The notes under the pieces were generated by a model. It saw nothing but the letters and a program-made list of their open reading frames with translations. It did not search any database and was not told where the DNA came from. 24,307 nt of DNA, taken from an uncultured Clostridium sp. (GTDB taxonomy: Bacteria > Bacillota_A > Clostridia > TANB77 > CAG-508). Location of the stretch: the NCBI GenBank assembly GCA_947382445.1, contig CANCZH010000019.1:1-24307 (forward strand), written 5' to 3'. The first letter of the stretch is position 1. The number at the start of each line of letters is the position of its first letter. The translations under genes were made by a program, and so were the position numbers. Positions 6,954-16,604 of this stretch are shown here, piece after piece.

Positions 6954-9900
6954 ATGGAATTTAAAATAATATATGGTAAAACAGGCTCAGGCAAGACAAA
7001 ATACATATACAATGAAATAAAAGAAAAAATAAAACAAAAAAACAAAATATATATAATAGTTCCAGAACAATTCTCTTTTTCGGCAGAAAAACACCTATTA
7101 GATACAATAGAGGGAAAAAGTAGTATTAATGCAGAAGTACTAACACTAAGCAGAATGGCAGATAGAGTAATATCAGAAACAATAGGAAACTACCAAACTC
7201 ACCTATCAAAAATAGGAAAAAGCATGATTATATATGATGTTCTAGATAAACAAAAAGACAAAATGAACTTTTTAAAAAGCTCAGACAAAAATCTAGAATT
7301 AATTTTAAGAACAATAACGGAATTTAAAAAACACAATATAAATAAAGAAGAATTAGAAAATGCAATAAATATAATAGAAGACAAATATTTAGAATTAAAA
7401 CTAAATGATATAAAAAACGTCTTAGACAAATATCAAGAAAGAATACAAGGAAGTTACATAGATGAAGCTGATTCATTAAGTCTACTTGCAGAAAACATAG
7501 AGCTAGTAGATTTTTTCAATGACTCAATTATATATATAGATGAATTTGCAGGATTTACGCCAAATGAATACAAAATAATAGAAAAATTATGCACATTGGC
7601 AAAAGAGATAACAGTAACAATATGCACAGATTCTTTAGAAAAAGTGGAAAACTTAGATGAAAGTATATATTATTTTAATCAAATAACAGCACAAAAATTA
7701 TTAGATATTGCAAAAAGAATAGGTTGTTATATTGACAAAATTCATTTAGAAGAAACAAGAAAATTCAAAAGTGAAGAATTAAAAATACTAGAAAAAAATT
7801 TATATTCTAATAATCAATATAAACACGAAGAACAAACAAAAGATATAGAATTATTCATTGCAAAAAATCCATATTCAGAAGTAGAAAATGTAGCACAAAA
7901 TATATTGAAGCTAGTAAGAGAAAAAGAATATAGATATAAAGACATTGCAGTAATATCAGCCAATCTAGAAACTTATTCAGGAGATATAAAAGCAATATTT
8001 GAAAAATACAATATACCAGTATTTATTGATGAAAAAAGAGATATTAACCATAATATTCTAATGAGATACATAATTTCACTTTTAAATATTTTCACAAATA
8101 ATTTCTCATATGAATCAATGTTCTCATACATAAAATCAGGAGCACTAGACATTGAAGATGACGACATATTCTTAATTGAAAACTATGTTAATAAATGGGG
8201 AATAAGAGGCAACAAATGGTACAAAGGTGATTTTGAATTTGAAGAAGAAAATGACTTACAAGAAAGAATAAATGAAACAAGAAAAAAGATAATAGAGCCA
8301 ATAATAGAATTTAAATCAAATCTTACAAAAGAAAAAACAGCAAAAGAAATAACTGAAAACCTTTATGAATTCATACAAAAGAATAATATACAAAAAACTA
8401 TCTTAGAAAAAGCAGATGAACTAGAAAAGCAAGGAAATATAGAAGTTGCAGAAGAATATAGAGCAGGAATAAAAATATTCTTTGACGTATTAGATGAAAT
8501 ATATATGATATTCCAAAATGACAAAATGACATTTGATAGATACAATAAAATCCTACAAATAGGAATTTCAAAATCAGAATTTGGAAGAATACCATCATCA
8601 TTTGACCAAGTACTATTTGGAGATATAGATAGATCAAAGGCAAAAGAAATAAAAGTACTATTTTTGTTAGGAATAAATGATGGAATAATACCTAATATAG
8701 TAAAAGATGAGGGATTCTTAAATGATAATGACAGAGACAAGCTAAAAGAAAACAACCTAGAAATAGCCAAAAACTCAGTAGAGCTATTATATGAAAATCA
8801 ATTTAATATTTACAAAACACTAACAATGCCAGAAGAAAAATTATATTTATCATATACAGTAACAGACAAAGATGGAAAAGCATTAAGGGGTTCAATATTA
8901 ATATCTCAAATCAAAAAAATCTTTAAAAACATAAAAGAAGACAGCGATATCATAGAAAAAAAATATTATCTAGCAACAAAAGAAGCAACATTAGAAACAT
9001 CAATAGAAAAATACAAAGAATTTATTGATGAAGAAGAAATTGAAGAAGAATGGAAAGAAATAATAAAATGGTACAGGAAAAATGAATCAACTAGAATGAA
9101 AAAAATTTTAAAAGGAGCAAAATACACCAACATATCAAGTAAGATTTCTGAAACAAATATAAAAGAAATGTATGGAAAAAGCTTAAGAACAAGCATATCA
9201 AGACTAGAACAATACAGAAGATGCCCATTCTCTTTTCACTTAAAATATCGGATTAAAATTAAAAGAAGAAGACGAATTTAAAATTCGTTCAATAGACACA
9301 GGAAACTTCATGCATGAAGTAATAGATGAAGTATTTAATAAAATTGAAGAAAATGAAATAAATATAAAAAATATAGGTGAAGAAGAACTAAAAATAATTA
9401 TAGAAGAAATAATAAATAAAAGACTAGGAATGAGCAAAAATTATATATTTACAAGTTCACCCCAATTTATAGCATTGTCAAAAAGACTAAAAAAGGTAAC
9501 ATATGAATCTATAAACTACATAATAGAACAACTAAAAAACAGTAAATTTGAATTATATGGACATGAATTAGAATTTAATGAAAAATCACCATTAAAACCA
9601 ATGAAAATAAACTTAGAAGACGGAACACAAGTAGTAGTAACAGGAAAAATAGACAGAGTAGACATTGCAAAAACTAAAGACAACACATATGTAAGAATAA
9701 TAGACTATAAATCATCAGTAAAAGATATAAACTTAAACCAAGTAGTATCAGGAATACAAATACAATTATTAACATACCTAGACGAAATTTCTGAACAACA
9801 AAGCTTTGACCCAGCAGGAGTATTATACTTCAGTATGTTAGACACTATTATAAAAGCAGATAAAAACTTAACTGATGAAGAAATAAAAAATAGACTAAAT

Positions 9901-10293
9901 AAAAATTTCAAAATGAAAGGTCTAATAGTAGCAGATTTAGACATAATAAAAATGATGGATTCTAAAATAGCACCATCAACTTATTCAGAAACAATACCAG
10001 TATATCTAGATAAAGAAGGAAATATAAGTAAATCAAAATCAAATGTTTTAGATAAAGAAAAATTCGAAAGACTACAAAAATATACAAAACATATAATATC
10101 AGAAATATCAAAAGAAATTTTTAGTGGAAATATAGACATAAAACCATTTTATATGAATAAGAAAACTCCATGTGAGTATTGTGAATACAAATCAATATGT
10201 AACTTTGACCCAAAAATTGAAAAAAATGAATATAGATATATTACAAATAAAACTAAAGAAGAAGTATTAGAAGAAATAAAAGAAAACGAATGA
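6954..10293 (+). CDS. addB: AddB (ATP-dependent helicase/nuclease subunit B), with a +1 frameshift at CGG
   Basis: AddB pairs with AddA to resect double-strand breaks and prepare DNA for RecA. Reading without C9249 gives 1112 residues, near the usual AddB length. Features in order: Walker A GKTGSGKT (8-15), helicase-like region, first Fe-S cysteine C757 (RRCPF), RecB-type nuclease with GKIDRVD near 897 and D917-Y-K919, and the cysteine trio C1073, C1076 and C1082 (PCEYCEYKSIC). The frame breaks after Y765: the zero-frame CGG leads to a stop 11 codons later, while skipping one C gives YGLKLKEEDEF, the expected family sequence. Both halves look fully conserved, so this is not an old pseudogene. 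addA, the normal partner, does not follow. Confidence 0.9.
9246..9252 (+). other. +1 frameshift site TAT-C-GGA in addB
   Basis: The zero frame reads TAT CGG ATT and ends at a TAA at 9279-9281. Skipping C9249 restores TAT GGA TTA and an open frame to 10293. The restored residue is a glycine that is expected here in AddB proteins (GLKLKE). Confidence 0.9.
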
Positions 10294-10298
10294 AATAA

Positions 10299-10505
10299 AA
10301 CTTGTGATCACAATTTGTGACCACTTCAAAATTAGAAGACAATAAGTATAGAAGCAAAAAGCATTTATAATATGTATTTGTAGAAATGCGAAAATTTATA
10401 GCAAATAATGGACAAGTATTTGAAAGATTAACTAAAGTAGAATATGAACTATTAGAGCATAATAAAAAATTTGATATAGTATTTAATGAATTACAAAAAT
10501 CTTAA
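10299..10505 (+). pseudogene. Degraded ORF6N-domain gene remnant
   Basis: One frame reads SQFVTTSKLEDNKYRSKKHL (from 10308), a stop, YVFVEMRKFIANNGQVFERL, and ends ELLEHNKKFDIVFNELQKS at 10505. This resembles the middle and C-terminus of ORF6N-domain proteins: the SQ-VT segment, a YVF block, then VEMRKFI...QVFERL. The central part between YVF and VEMRKF appears deleted and the frame contains stops. The last 39 codons from ATG 10386 are open but have no good ribosome-binding site. ORF6N proteins are DNA-binding proteins linked to phages and mobile elements, so the remnant may mark a past insertion where addA is normally found. Bases 10506-10627 show nothing else that I can support. Confidence 0.68.
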
Positions 10506-10627
10506 GAGGTAGAATTTAAGTAAAAAATATTTTTTAAAGGACAGATATAATGCATACAGTCTTATAATAGATATAATAAAATAGAAAACATAAAAATTAT
10601 AGAGAAAATCATTAATATATAAAACAA

Positions 10628-10663
10628 AAAAGGCAATACCAAAAACAATAAGTATTGCCTTTT
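10628..10663. terminator. Terminator of the Ig-like protein gene, probably bidirectional
   Basis: A perfect 12-bp stem (10628-10639 with 10652-10663), loop of 12 bases. On the minus strand a T-rich run follows it, 15 bases beyond the stop of the surface-protein gene. Confidence 0.82.
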
Positions 10664-10677
10664 AAAATTTAATAATA

Positions 10678-12883
10678 TCATTTAGAAATATCTAACAATT
10701 CCAAACTACTCGAATCATAACTTTCCACATAATATTTATATTTACTACCAAAATCATTTGAATTTACTTCAACATGAATACTGTTTTGAACTTCATTTCC
10801 AGTTATACTTATATTAGGAGTAGTCGGAACGATTTTATCATTTGCAAAAATATCTACATATTTATTACTATTTAATTTATCATCTAAATTCACAATTTTT
10901 TCCCAATCTTGTAAATTTTCTTGTTTTCGATAAATCACAAAATATTTATTAGAAATATCGTAACTAGACCAATCTAAAATTATCTCACCTTTTTCATTTT
11001 GAGTATTTAAATTAAATTTACTTGTTAAAATTAATTCAGGAGTTTTAACCTCAAAAACACTACTTATATTTCCGAACTAAGTCCTCAGCAACAATATACA
11101 CATATTTAACTTTGTAGAACTCAGGAATTTTAATTTCTTCATCTTTCAAAAACTCAATACTATTATCTGATGTCAATATAGGATTTGCTAACTTCTCATT
11201 ACTAGCTAAATACTTATATTTTACAACACCAGAGCCTTCCCCTAATCCTTCTTTTATATCATTTGACTCAATTAGTAATTTATTATTGTTAAAATTTGCT
11301 CTAGTAATTGTAGGAGCTGTATTATCCAACTTATCTATAGTAACTTTTTGAGTTATAACATTTCCTAATTGATCTTTATAATAAACATTTGCATCAGTTG
11401 GAGAATAAATATCACCAACAAATTTATAATTTCTTGAATAATTGTTTTCACTTTTGGTAGCCAACTGATAATCAGAAAAATCATTAAAAGCAATTTGAAT
11501 ATTACCAATACCATGGTCAATAGCAGTAAAAGTAAAATCCTTTTCTTTAGCCCAATCACCACCAATAACAGTACTAGATATAGGATTAGGAGCTACACTA
11601 TCAATTTTAGAAATATTGAAATCTTTTTGAACACTATTATTACAAGTATCAGCAACAATAACAGTAAACTTTCTACCAATATCATTAGCTTCAATATCAG
11701 GAATACAAGTAATAGAATATTTCTTATTAGCAACATTTGTACTACCAGTATATACAATTTTTCCAGTATCATCTAAAATTTGTACAGATACAGAATTACA
11801 ATAATTTTCACTACCAGAGACAGTAATATTTTTCTTTTTACTCCATTCATTTGAATTTGAAAGATTAACAGTATCGATTAAAGGAGCAATAGTATCTGCA
11901 TTGAAAGGTTTAGAAAAAAGCCAAATATAAGTAGGGTAACCATTTATAGTAATATACGATCTAAAGCCTACTATCGAAGAAGTTTCTATATGTTTATTAA
12001 AAGTAATCGTTGCTTCATAATCCCAAATATTTCTTTGAATAGTATTGTTAACAGAAATATTACTAAGTGTAGCTGAAGTGCCAAAAGCATTATAAGTTCC
12101 ATCAACTTTCGAAAAAAGTGCGCTTTCTGGAGTAGTTATACTAACATAAAATTTAAAAACATTATCTGATATTTGTTCAACATAATTATGATTTATAGAA
12201 ACATTACAAAAACTAGTATTACAATTCTTACACTTTAAACTAGTATCTTCATTAGGAATTATACCTCCAACTATATCATCAGAGTCTCCGATTATAAAGT
12301 TTCCCATTACATGATTATTAAATTTAGCTTGATTACCACAAATTTTACATTTCTTTAAATTTGTACAGCCTATTCTATTTCCACTACTATCAACACAAAA
12401 ATGATACGATAATTTTTCTTTGCAAATGGTACAATCAGAATAACACATAAAAAGAATAACATCATAATTTGATGCACGAGAAGTATGAGATTTTCTTCCA
12501 GTAGCATTAGTATAAGAATGTCCACATTTACAACTAAATGTATGAACATTATCACTCTTACAATTATCCTTAGTACCATAAGTCCAACCATTATCAGTAT
12601 ATGTATGATTTACTTCATTTCTTTTGGCAGGACAAACTGTACATTCCTCCCAATGCTTAGAATTATTATACATAGTTTTATAGATATGTTCATGTTGAGT
12701 TTCTTGACCAATAATTAAACCAGTAACATCAATAGTAGTAATATTATCTTCTACAGATTTAAGTAATTTAGAACTTTTAATATTTTTAATGAAATCTATT
12801 TTAAATAAATAAAACGAAAGTAGTCCTAATATGGAAATTACAATTAGGAAAGACAATAAAAAAATTAATTGTTTCTTTTTCAT
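10678..12883 (-). CDS. Membrane-anchored Cys-rich / Ig-like repeat surface protein, with a +1 frameshift at CGG
   Basis: Read without the extra C this is 734 residues. It has a basic start and one hydrophobic segment (about 6-28) that acts as signal or anchor. A Cys/His-rich region follows with repeated C-x2-C pairs (HWEECTVC, FSCKCGHSY, CYSDCTIC, KKCKICG, LKCKNC), which resemble small zinc-ribbon repeats. Several Ig-like modules come after it, separated by DNTAPTI or DSVAPNP type linkers, and last a fibronectin-like end with VYIVAED and DWSSYD. The frame breaks after V603: zero-frame CGG leads to a stop after RKYK, while skipping C (plus-strand G11074) gives GNISSVFEVKTPE and an open frame to 10678. 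The minus-strand AAGGGAG lies about 14 bases before the start. The function is not known; adhesion or cell-envelope binding is an inference. Confidence 0.78.
11071..11077 (-). other. +1 frameshift site GTT-C-GGA in the Ig-like gene
   Basis: On the minus strand the zero frame reads GTT CGG AAA and stops at TAG (11062-11060). Skipping the C (plus-strand G11074) gives GTT GGA AAT, that is VGNISSV, a normal Ig-repeat ending with a conserved-type glycine, and the frame then stays open for 132 codons including the stop. Confidence 0.88.
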
Positions 12884-12934
12884 ATGATAAAATTTCTCCC
12901 TTCATACAATTTTTCATTTGTTATAAAAATAAAT

Positions 12935-12999
12935 AATAACTTGTTGTTATTCTAATAATAACTAATAGTTATTATAACATACTCTATTTGTTACTTCAA
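12935..12999 (-). promoter_or_regulatory. Promoter of the surface-protein gene with two operator-like palindromes
   Basis: On the minus strand TTGAAG (12999-12994), a 17-base spacer with TG before the -10, and TATAAT (12976-12971). Just downstream lie two sites with the same form ATAAC-N5-GTTAT: one at 12936-12950 and one at 12958-12972, the latter inside a perfect 21-bp palindrome at 12955-12975. Their centres are 22 bp apart, about two helical turns, and the second overlaps the -10. A repressor bound here would block the surface-protein gene. The divergent Xre protein is the obvious candidate. Confidence 0.7.
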
Positions 13000-13023
13000 C
13001 TTATTTTTATAAAATGTTATATT
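12995..13023 (+). promoter_or_regulatory. Promoter of the xre gene
   Basis: A TG-extended -10, TATATT at 13018-13023, lies 25 bases before the start codon; the -35 (TTCAAC, 17-base spacing) is weak and overlaps the -35 of the opposite promoter. Confidence 0.5.
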
Positions 13024-13047
13024 TTACAATAAAGATAGGTGGTGAGA

Positions 13048-13377
13048 ATGTTGAAAGATGAAGAAATAAAAAATATATTTAGTCAAAATTTAAAAAATGC
13101 TAGAAAAGATAGTAATATGACTCAAGAAATGCTTGCAGAAAAATGTAATGTTACTACACAATTTATTAGAAATATTGAAGCAAAAAGCAAACTTGGGAGT
13201 ATTAATACCCTAATAAATATATGTCTTTCATTAAATACAACACCAAATGAATTATTTTATGAGATCTTCAAAGAAAATATAAAAAATGACAAAGAATTAA
13301 CTCTAAAAATTAATAAATTATCAAATCGTGATAAAGACATAATCATCGCAATGATTAATAAAATGTTAGAAAGTTAA
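13048..13377 (+). CDS. Xre-family helix-turn-helix regulator
   Basis: The 109-residue protein has one Cro/C1-type HTH near residues 8-62 (FSQNLKNARKDSNMTQEMLA, then KCNVTTQFIRNIEAKSKLGS and ICLSLNTTPNELF). A helical C-terminus (about 65-109) may serve dimerisation. I chose ATG 13048, because GGTGGTGAG just before it is the ribosome-binding site; the upstream GTG codons at 13039 and 13042 fall inside that site. It is divergent from the Cys-rich/Ig-like gene and separated from it by two ATAAC-N5-GTTAT sites, so it probably represses that gene and perhaps itself. The regulatory link is an inference. Confidence 0.88.
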   Translation: MLKDEEIKNIFSQNLKNARKDSNMTQEMLAEKCNVTTQFIRNIEAKSKLGSINTLINICLSLNTTPNELFYEIFKENIKNDKELTLKINKLSNRDKDIIIAMINKMLES

Positions 13378-13414
13378 AAGTGGCTATTTTTAAATAAAAA
13401 TTAGTCACTTTTTT
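13376..13414 (+). terminator. Terminator after the xre gene
   Basis: An 11-bp stem with one G-U pair (13376-13386 with 13402-13412), extended inward by an A/T stem, ends in TTTTTT. It overlaps the xre stop codon. Confidence 0.85.
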
Positions 13415-13433
13415 GTTTAAATTCGTTACAAAT

Positions 13434-13462
13434 TTTACAAAAAATAAAAAAAGTGGTAATAT
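13434..13462 (+). promoter_or_regulatory. Promoter of the murF-ddl operon
   Basis: TTTACA, a 17-base spacer ending in TGG, and TAATAT (extended -10) 60 bases before the start codon. Confidence 0.5.
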
Positions 13463-13522
13463 ATTAAAGTATTTGTGAATATTAATATATAGCAAATCCA
13501 TAGACAAATAAAAGGTGATTTT

Positions 13523-15937
13523 ATGAAAAAAATTTATGTACATGATGTACTAGAAAAAACAAAAGGAGAAGTCCTTTGTGGAGATACTAATAAGGAGATA
13601 GAAGAAATAAGTATTGACACAAGAACACTTAAACCAGGGCAAACATACTTGGCATTAAAAGGAGAAAACGTTGATGGGATAATATTCTGCAAAGACGCAA
13701 TTGAAAAAGGAGCCAAAATATGTTTTGTTCAAGAAAACATTTTCACACAAGAAGAATTAGAAAAACTAAATGAAAAAGTAACAATAATTAAAGTTGAAAA
13801 TGTAGAAGATGCACTAGTAGAAATGGCAAAAATAAAAAGAAAACTATATGATATTCCGGTAGTTGGGATAACAGGAAGTGTAGGAAAAACAAGTACAAAA
13901 GATGTAATATCAGCAGTAATGGAACAAAAATTCAATCTGCAAAAAACACAAGGAAATCAAAACAATAGACTAGGGTTACCATTAACAATAATGGGACTAA
14001 AAAACCATGATGCACTAGTAGTAGAAATGGGAATGAACCATGCAGGAGAAATGAGTGAACTAACCAAAATAGCAAGACCAACATTATGTGTAATATCAAA
14101 CATAGGAACATCACACATAGGAAACTTAGGCTCAAGAGAAAATATATTAAAAGCTAAATTAGAAATACTAGAAGGAATGGAAAACGGAAAAATTATCATA
14201 AACAATGATAATGACCTATTACATAAATGGAATTTGGAAGACAAAAAAGAAACAAAAATAACATTTGGAATAAATGAAAACAGCAATTATGTAGCTAAAA
14301 ACATAGAAATGAAAGAAGACGGAAACAAATTTACAGTAGAAATAAACTCAAAAGAATATAAATTCGAAACAAAAAAGCCAGGAGAACCATTTATATTAAA
14401 TGCATTATCAGCAATAGCAGTAGGAATGGAATTTGGGATACCAATTGAAAAAATTCAAAAAGCAATATATGAAGTAGAACTAACTAAAAATAGAATGGAC
14501 ATCGAAAAAATAAATGATGTATTAATAATAAAAGATTATTATAATGCAAGCTATGAATCAATAAAACCAAGCTTAGAATATTTATCAAAACTAGGCAAAG
14601 GAAAGAAAATAGCAGTATTAGGAGACATAAAAGAAGTAGGAGAATTTTCAAAAGAACTACATGAAAAAGTAGGAACTGAAGTAGTAAAAAACAAAATAGA
14701 CATACTAATTACAGTTGGAATAGATGCAAAATATATAGCCTACAAAGCAATTGAAGAAGGAATGCCAAAAGAAAACATATTTGCATATGATACAAACGCA
14801 CAAGCAGCAAACAGATTAAAAAAATTAGCTATGCCAGGAGACAAGATATTACTAAAAGCATCAAACAGCATGAAATTTGGAGAAATATTTGATGGTTTCA
14901 CAAGAAAAACAAAAATAGCAATAATAGTTGGAGGAATGTCATCAGAACATGATGTTTCACTGATGTCAGGAAAATCAATACTAGAAAGAATAAACAAACA
15001 AAAATATGAAATAAAAGTAATATATATAAAGAAAAACAGCAATGTATACGAATACACAGGTGAATATGATAAAATAACAGAACTTAATACATCAGACCTA
15101 ATAATGAAAGACAACCTAATAGAAGCAATAAAGAACTGTGAAGTAGTTTTTCCAGTACTACATGGAAAATATGGAGAAGATGGATGTATTCAAGGTGTAT
15201 TTGAAATGATTAAAAAACCATTTGTAGGGTGTGGAGTATTTGCATCAAGTGCATGTATGGACAAAGAATTTACAAAGAAACTAGTATCATTAGCAGGGAT
15301 AAAAGTTGCTAAATCAATAATAATAAATAAAAAAGACCATGACTATACATGCAATTTAGAAGACAAAGAATATATAATAGAAGAAATATGTCAAAAAGCA
15401 GAAAAAGAAATAAACTATCCAATGTTCATAAAGCCATCAAGAGAAGGGTCTTCATTTGGGGTAACAAAAGCAAATAACAAAGAAGAATTAATAAACTCAA
15501 TAAGAGAAGCGGAAAGGTTTGATAATAAAATTCTAATTGAAGAAGAAATAAAAGGAAGAGAATTAGAATGTGCTGTCCTAGGAAATGAGCATGTAATAAC
15601 ATCAGAAGTAGGAGAAGTAAAAGCAGCTGAAAGCTTTTATACATTTGATGCAAAATATAATAATCCAGAATCACAAACAATAATACCAGCAAAAATAAAA
15701 AATGAAGAAAGAGAAAAAATAAAAAAAGCTGCTAAATTAGCATATAAAGCATTAAACTGTCAAGGACTATCAAGAGTAGATTTCTTCTTAAAGGAAAATG
15801 GAGAAATAGTTTTAAACGAAATAAACACACTACCAGGATTTACAAAAATAAGCATGTATCCAAAACTATTTGAAGAAATAGGAATAGAATATTCAAGATT
15901 AATTGATATTCTAATAGAATTAGCAATAGAAAGGTAA
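13523..15937 (+). CDS. MurF / D-alanine-D-alanine ligase fusion
   Basis: The 804-residue single frame encodes two successive steps of peptidoglycan precursor synthesis. Residues 1 to about 460 are MurF: N-terminal UDP-binding domain, P-loop GSVGKTSTK (118-126), TQGNQNNRLG, VEMGMNHAGEM, NIGTSHIGNLGSRENI and the C-terminal LKASNSMKFGEIFDGF. MurF adds D-Ala-D-Ala to the UDP-MurNAc tripeptide. Residues 464-804 are Ddl: IAIIVGGMSSEHDVSLMSG, VLHGKYGEDG, the ATP-grasp segment FIKPSREGSSFGV, FYTFDAKYNNPES and metal-binding LNEINTLPGF. Ddl makes the D-Ala-D-Ala. The join is four or five residues (TRKTK) with no internal start codon or ribosome-binding site for Ddl, so it is a true fusion. AAAGGTGA precedes ATG 13523. 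Confidence 0.94.
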   Translation: MKKIYVHDVLEKTKGEVLCGDTNKEIEEISIDTRTLKPGQTYLALKGENVDGIIFCKDAIEKGAKICFVQENIFTQEELEKLNEKVTIIKVENVEDALVEMAKIKRKLYDIPVVGITGSVGKTSTKDVISAVMEQKFNLQKTQGNQNNRLGLPLTIMGLKNHDALVVEMGMNHAGEMSELTKIARPTLCVISNIGTSHIGNLGSRENILKAKLEILEGMENGKIIINNDNDLLHKWNLEDKKETKITFGINENSNYVAKNIEMKEDGNKFTVEINSKEYKFETKKPGEPFILNALSAIAVGMEFGIPIEKIQKAIYEVELTKNRMDIEKINDVLIIKDYYNASYESIKPSLEYLSKLGKGKKIAVLGDIKEVGEFSKELHEKVGTEVVKNKIDILITVGIDAKYIAYKAIEEGMPKENIFAYDTNAQAANRLKKLAMPGDKILLKASNSMKFGEIFDGFTRKTKIAIIVGGMSSEHDVSLMSGKSILERINKQKYEIKVIYIKKNSNVYEYTGEYDKITELNTSDLIMKDNLIEAIKNCEVVFPVLHGKYGEDGCIQGVFEMIKKPFVGCGVFASSACMDKEFTKKLVSLAGIKVAKSIIINKKDHDYTCNLEDKEYIIEEICQKAEKEINYPMFIKPSREGSSFGVTKANNKEELINSIREAERFDNKILIEEEIKGRELECAVLGNEHVITSEVGEVKAAESFYTFDAKYNNPESQTIIPAKIKNEEREKIKKAAKLAYKALNCQGLSRVDFFLKENGEIVLNEINTLPGFTKISMYPKLFEEIGIEYSRLIDILIELAIER

Positions 15938-15943
15938 TAAAAC

Positions 15944-16501
15944 ATGAAAACATATAATGAAGTAAAAAAAGAAGCAAAAGAAAGATTATCAGAAAAAAGA
16001 TTTTATCATTCAGAATGTGTAGAAGAAAGATGTATAGAGCTAGCAAAACTTTATGGAGTAGACGAAGAAAAAGCAAGACTAGTAGGAATAGCACACGACA
16101 TAGCAAAAGAAATGACACATCAAGAAAAATTAGAATATGTACAAAAAAACAATATAATAATAGATGAAATGGAAAGAGAAAATTCACAATTACTACACGC
16201 AACAGTAGGAGCAAAAATATGTGAAAAAGAATTTGGATTTTCAAAAGACATGGTAGAAGCAGTTGCAAATCATACAACAGGAAGACCAGGAATGGATAAA
16301 CTATCAAAAGTACTATTTATAAGTGATGCATGTGGAAAAGACAGAACATACGAAGATGCTAAATACTTATATGAACTAGCTAAAAAAGACTTAGAACAAG
16401 CGATATTTGAGTGCTTACATATATCAATAAATAACATAATAAAAAAAGGCAAAAAAATACACTTAAATACAGTAAGAACAATAAATGAATATTTATTATA
16501 A
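15944..16501 (+). CDS. yqeK: YqeK-family HD hydrolase (symmetrical Ap4A hydrolase)
   Basis: YqeK-type enzymes cleave diadenosine tetraphosphate into two ADP, removing a stress alarmone. The 185-residue protein shows the metal-binding HD set in order: H22 (FYHSECVEE), H51-D52 (IAHDIAKEM), H85 (LLHATVGA), H110 (ANHTTGRPGM) and D128 (FISDACG). In many Firmicutes yqeK sits between nadD and rsfS; here it follows murF-ddl after 6 bases, its ribosome-binding site (GAAAGGT) overlapping that gene's end, so coupling is likely. A strong terminator begins at its stop codon. Confidence 0.92.
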   Translation: MKTYNEVKKEAKERLSEKRFYHSECVEERCIELAKLYGVDEEKARLVGIAHDIAKEMTHQEKLEYVQKNNIIIDEMERENSQLLHATVGAKICEKEFGFSKDMVEAVANHTTGRPGMDKLSKVLFISDACGKDRTYEDAKYLYELAKKDLEQAIFECLHISINNIIKKGKKIHLNTVRTINEYLL

Positions 16502-16528
16502 AAAAACGCCATAAAAGGCGTTTTTTTC
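16501..16528 (+). terminator. Terminator after yqeK
   Basis: A perfect 10-bp stem AAAAAACGCC with GGCGTTTTTT (16501-16510 with 16517-16526), loop ATAAAA, followed by more T and overlapping the yqeK stop. Confidence 0.93.
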
Positions 16529-16539
16529 TTAAAATAATA

Positions 16540-16568
16540 TTCCAAATCGACAAAATTTGTGATATAAT
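16540..16568 (+). promoter_or_regulatory. Extended -10 promoter of the dnaJ-like gene
   Basis: TGA-TATAAT (-10 at 16563-16568) is a perfect extended -10; the -35 position holds only TTCCAA. Confidence 0.6.
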
Positions 16569-16604
16569 TAGCACGAAATTTATCCAAGATTTGGAGGATG
16601 TTAA

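Noticed and set aside
9246..9281. Treating addB as an ordinary pseudogene
   Set aside because: Only one lesion exists, both halves keep all motifs, and the lesion has the same form as two others in unrelated genes.
10302..10313. Palindrome TTGTGATCACAA followed by a second TTTGTGACC as a CRP-like operator
   Set aside because: It lies within or beside the ORF6N remnant with no promoter around it, so chance or coding origin is more likely.
10386..10505. A real 39-codon gene at 10386-10505
   Set aside because: It has no ribosome-binding site and matches only the C-terminal end of a larger ORF6N protein, whose upstream part is broken by stops.
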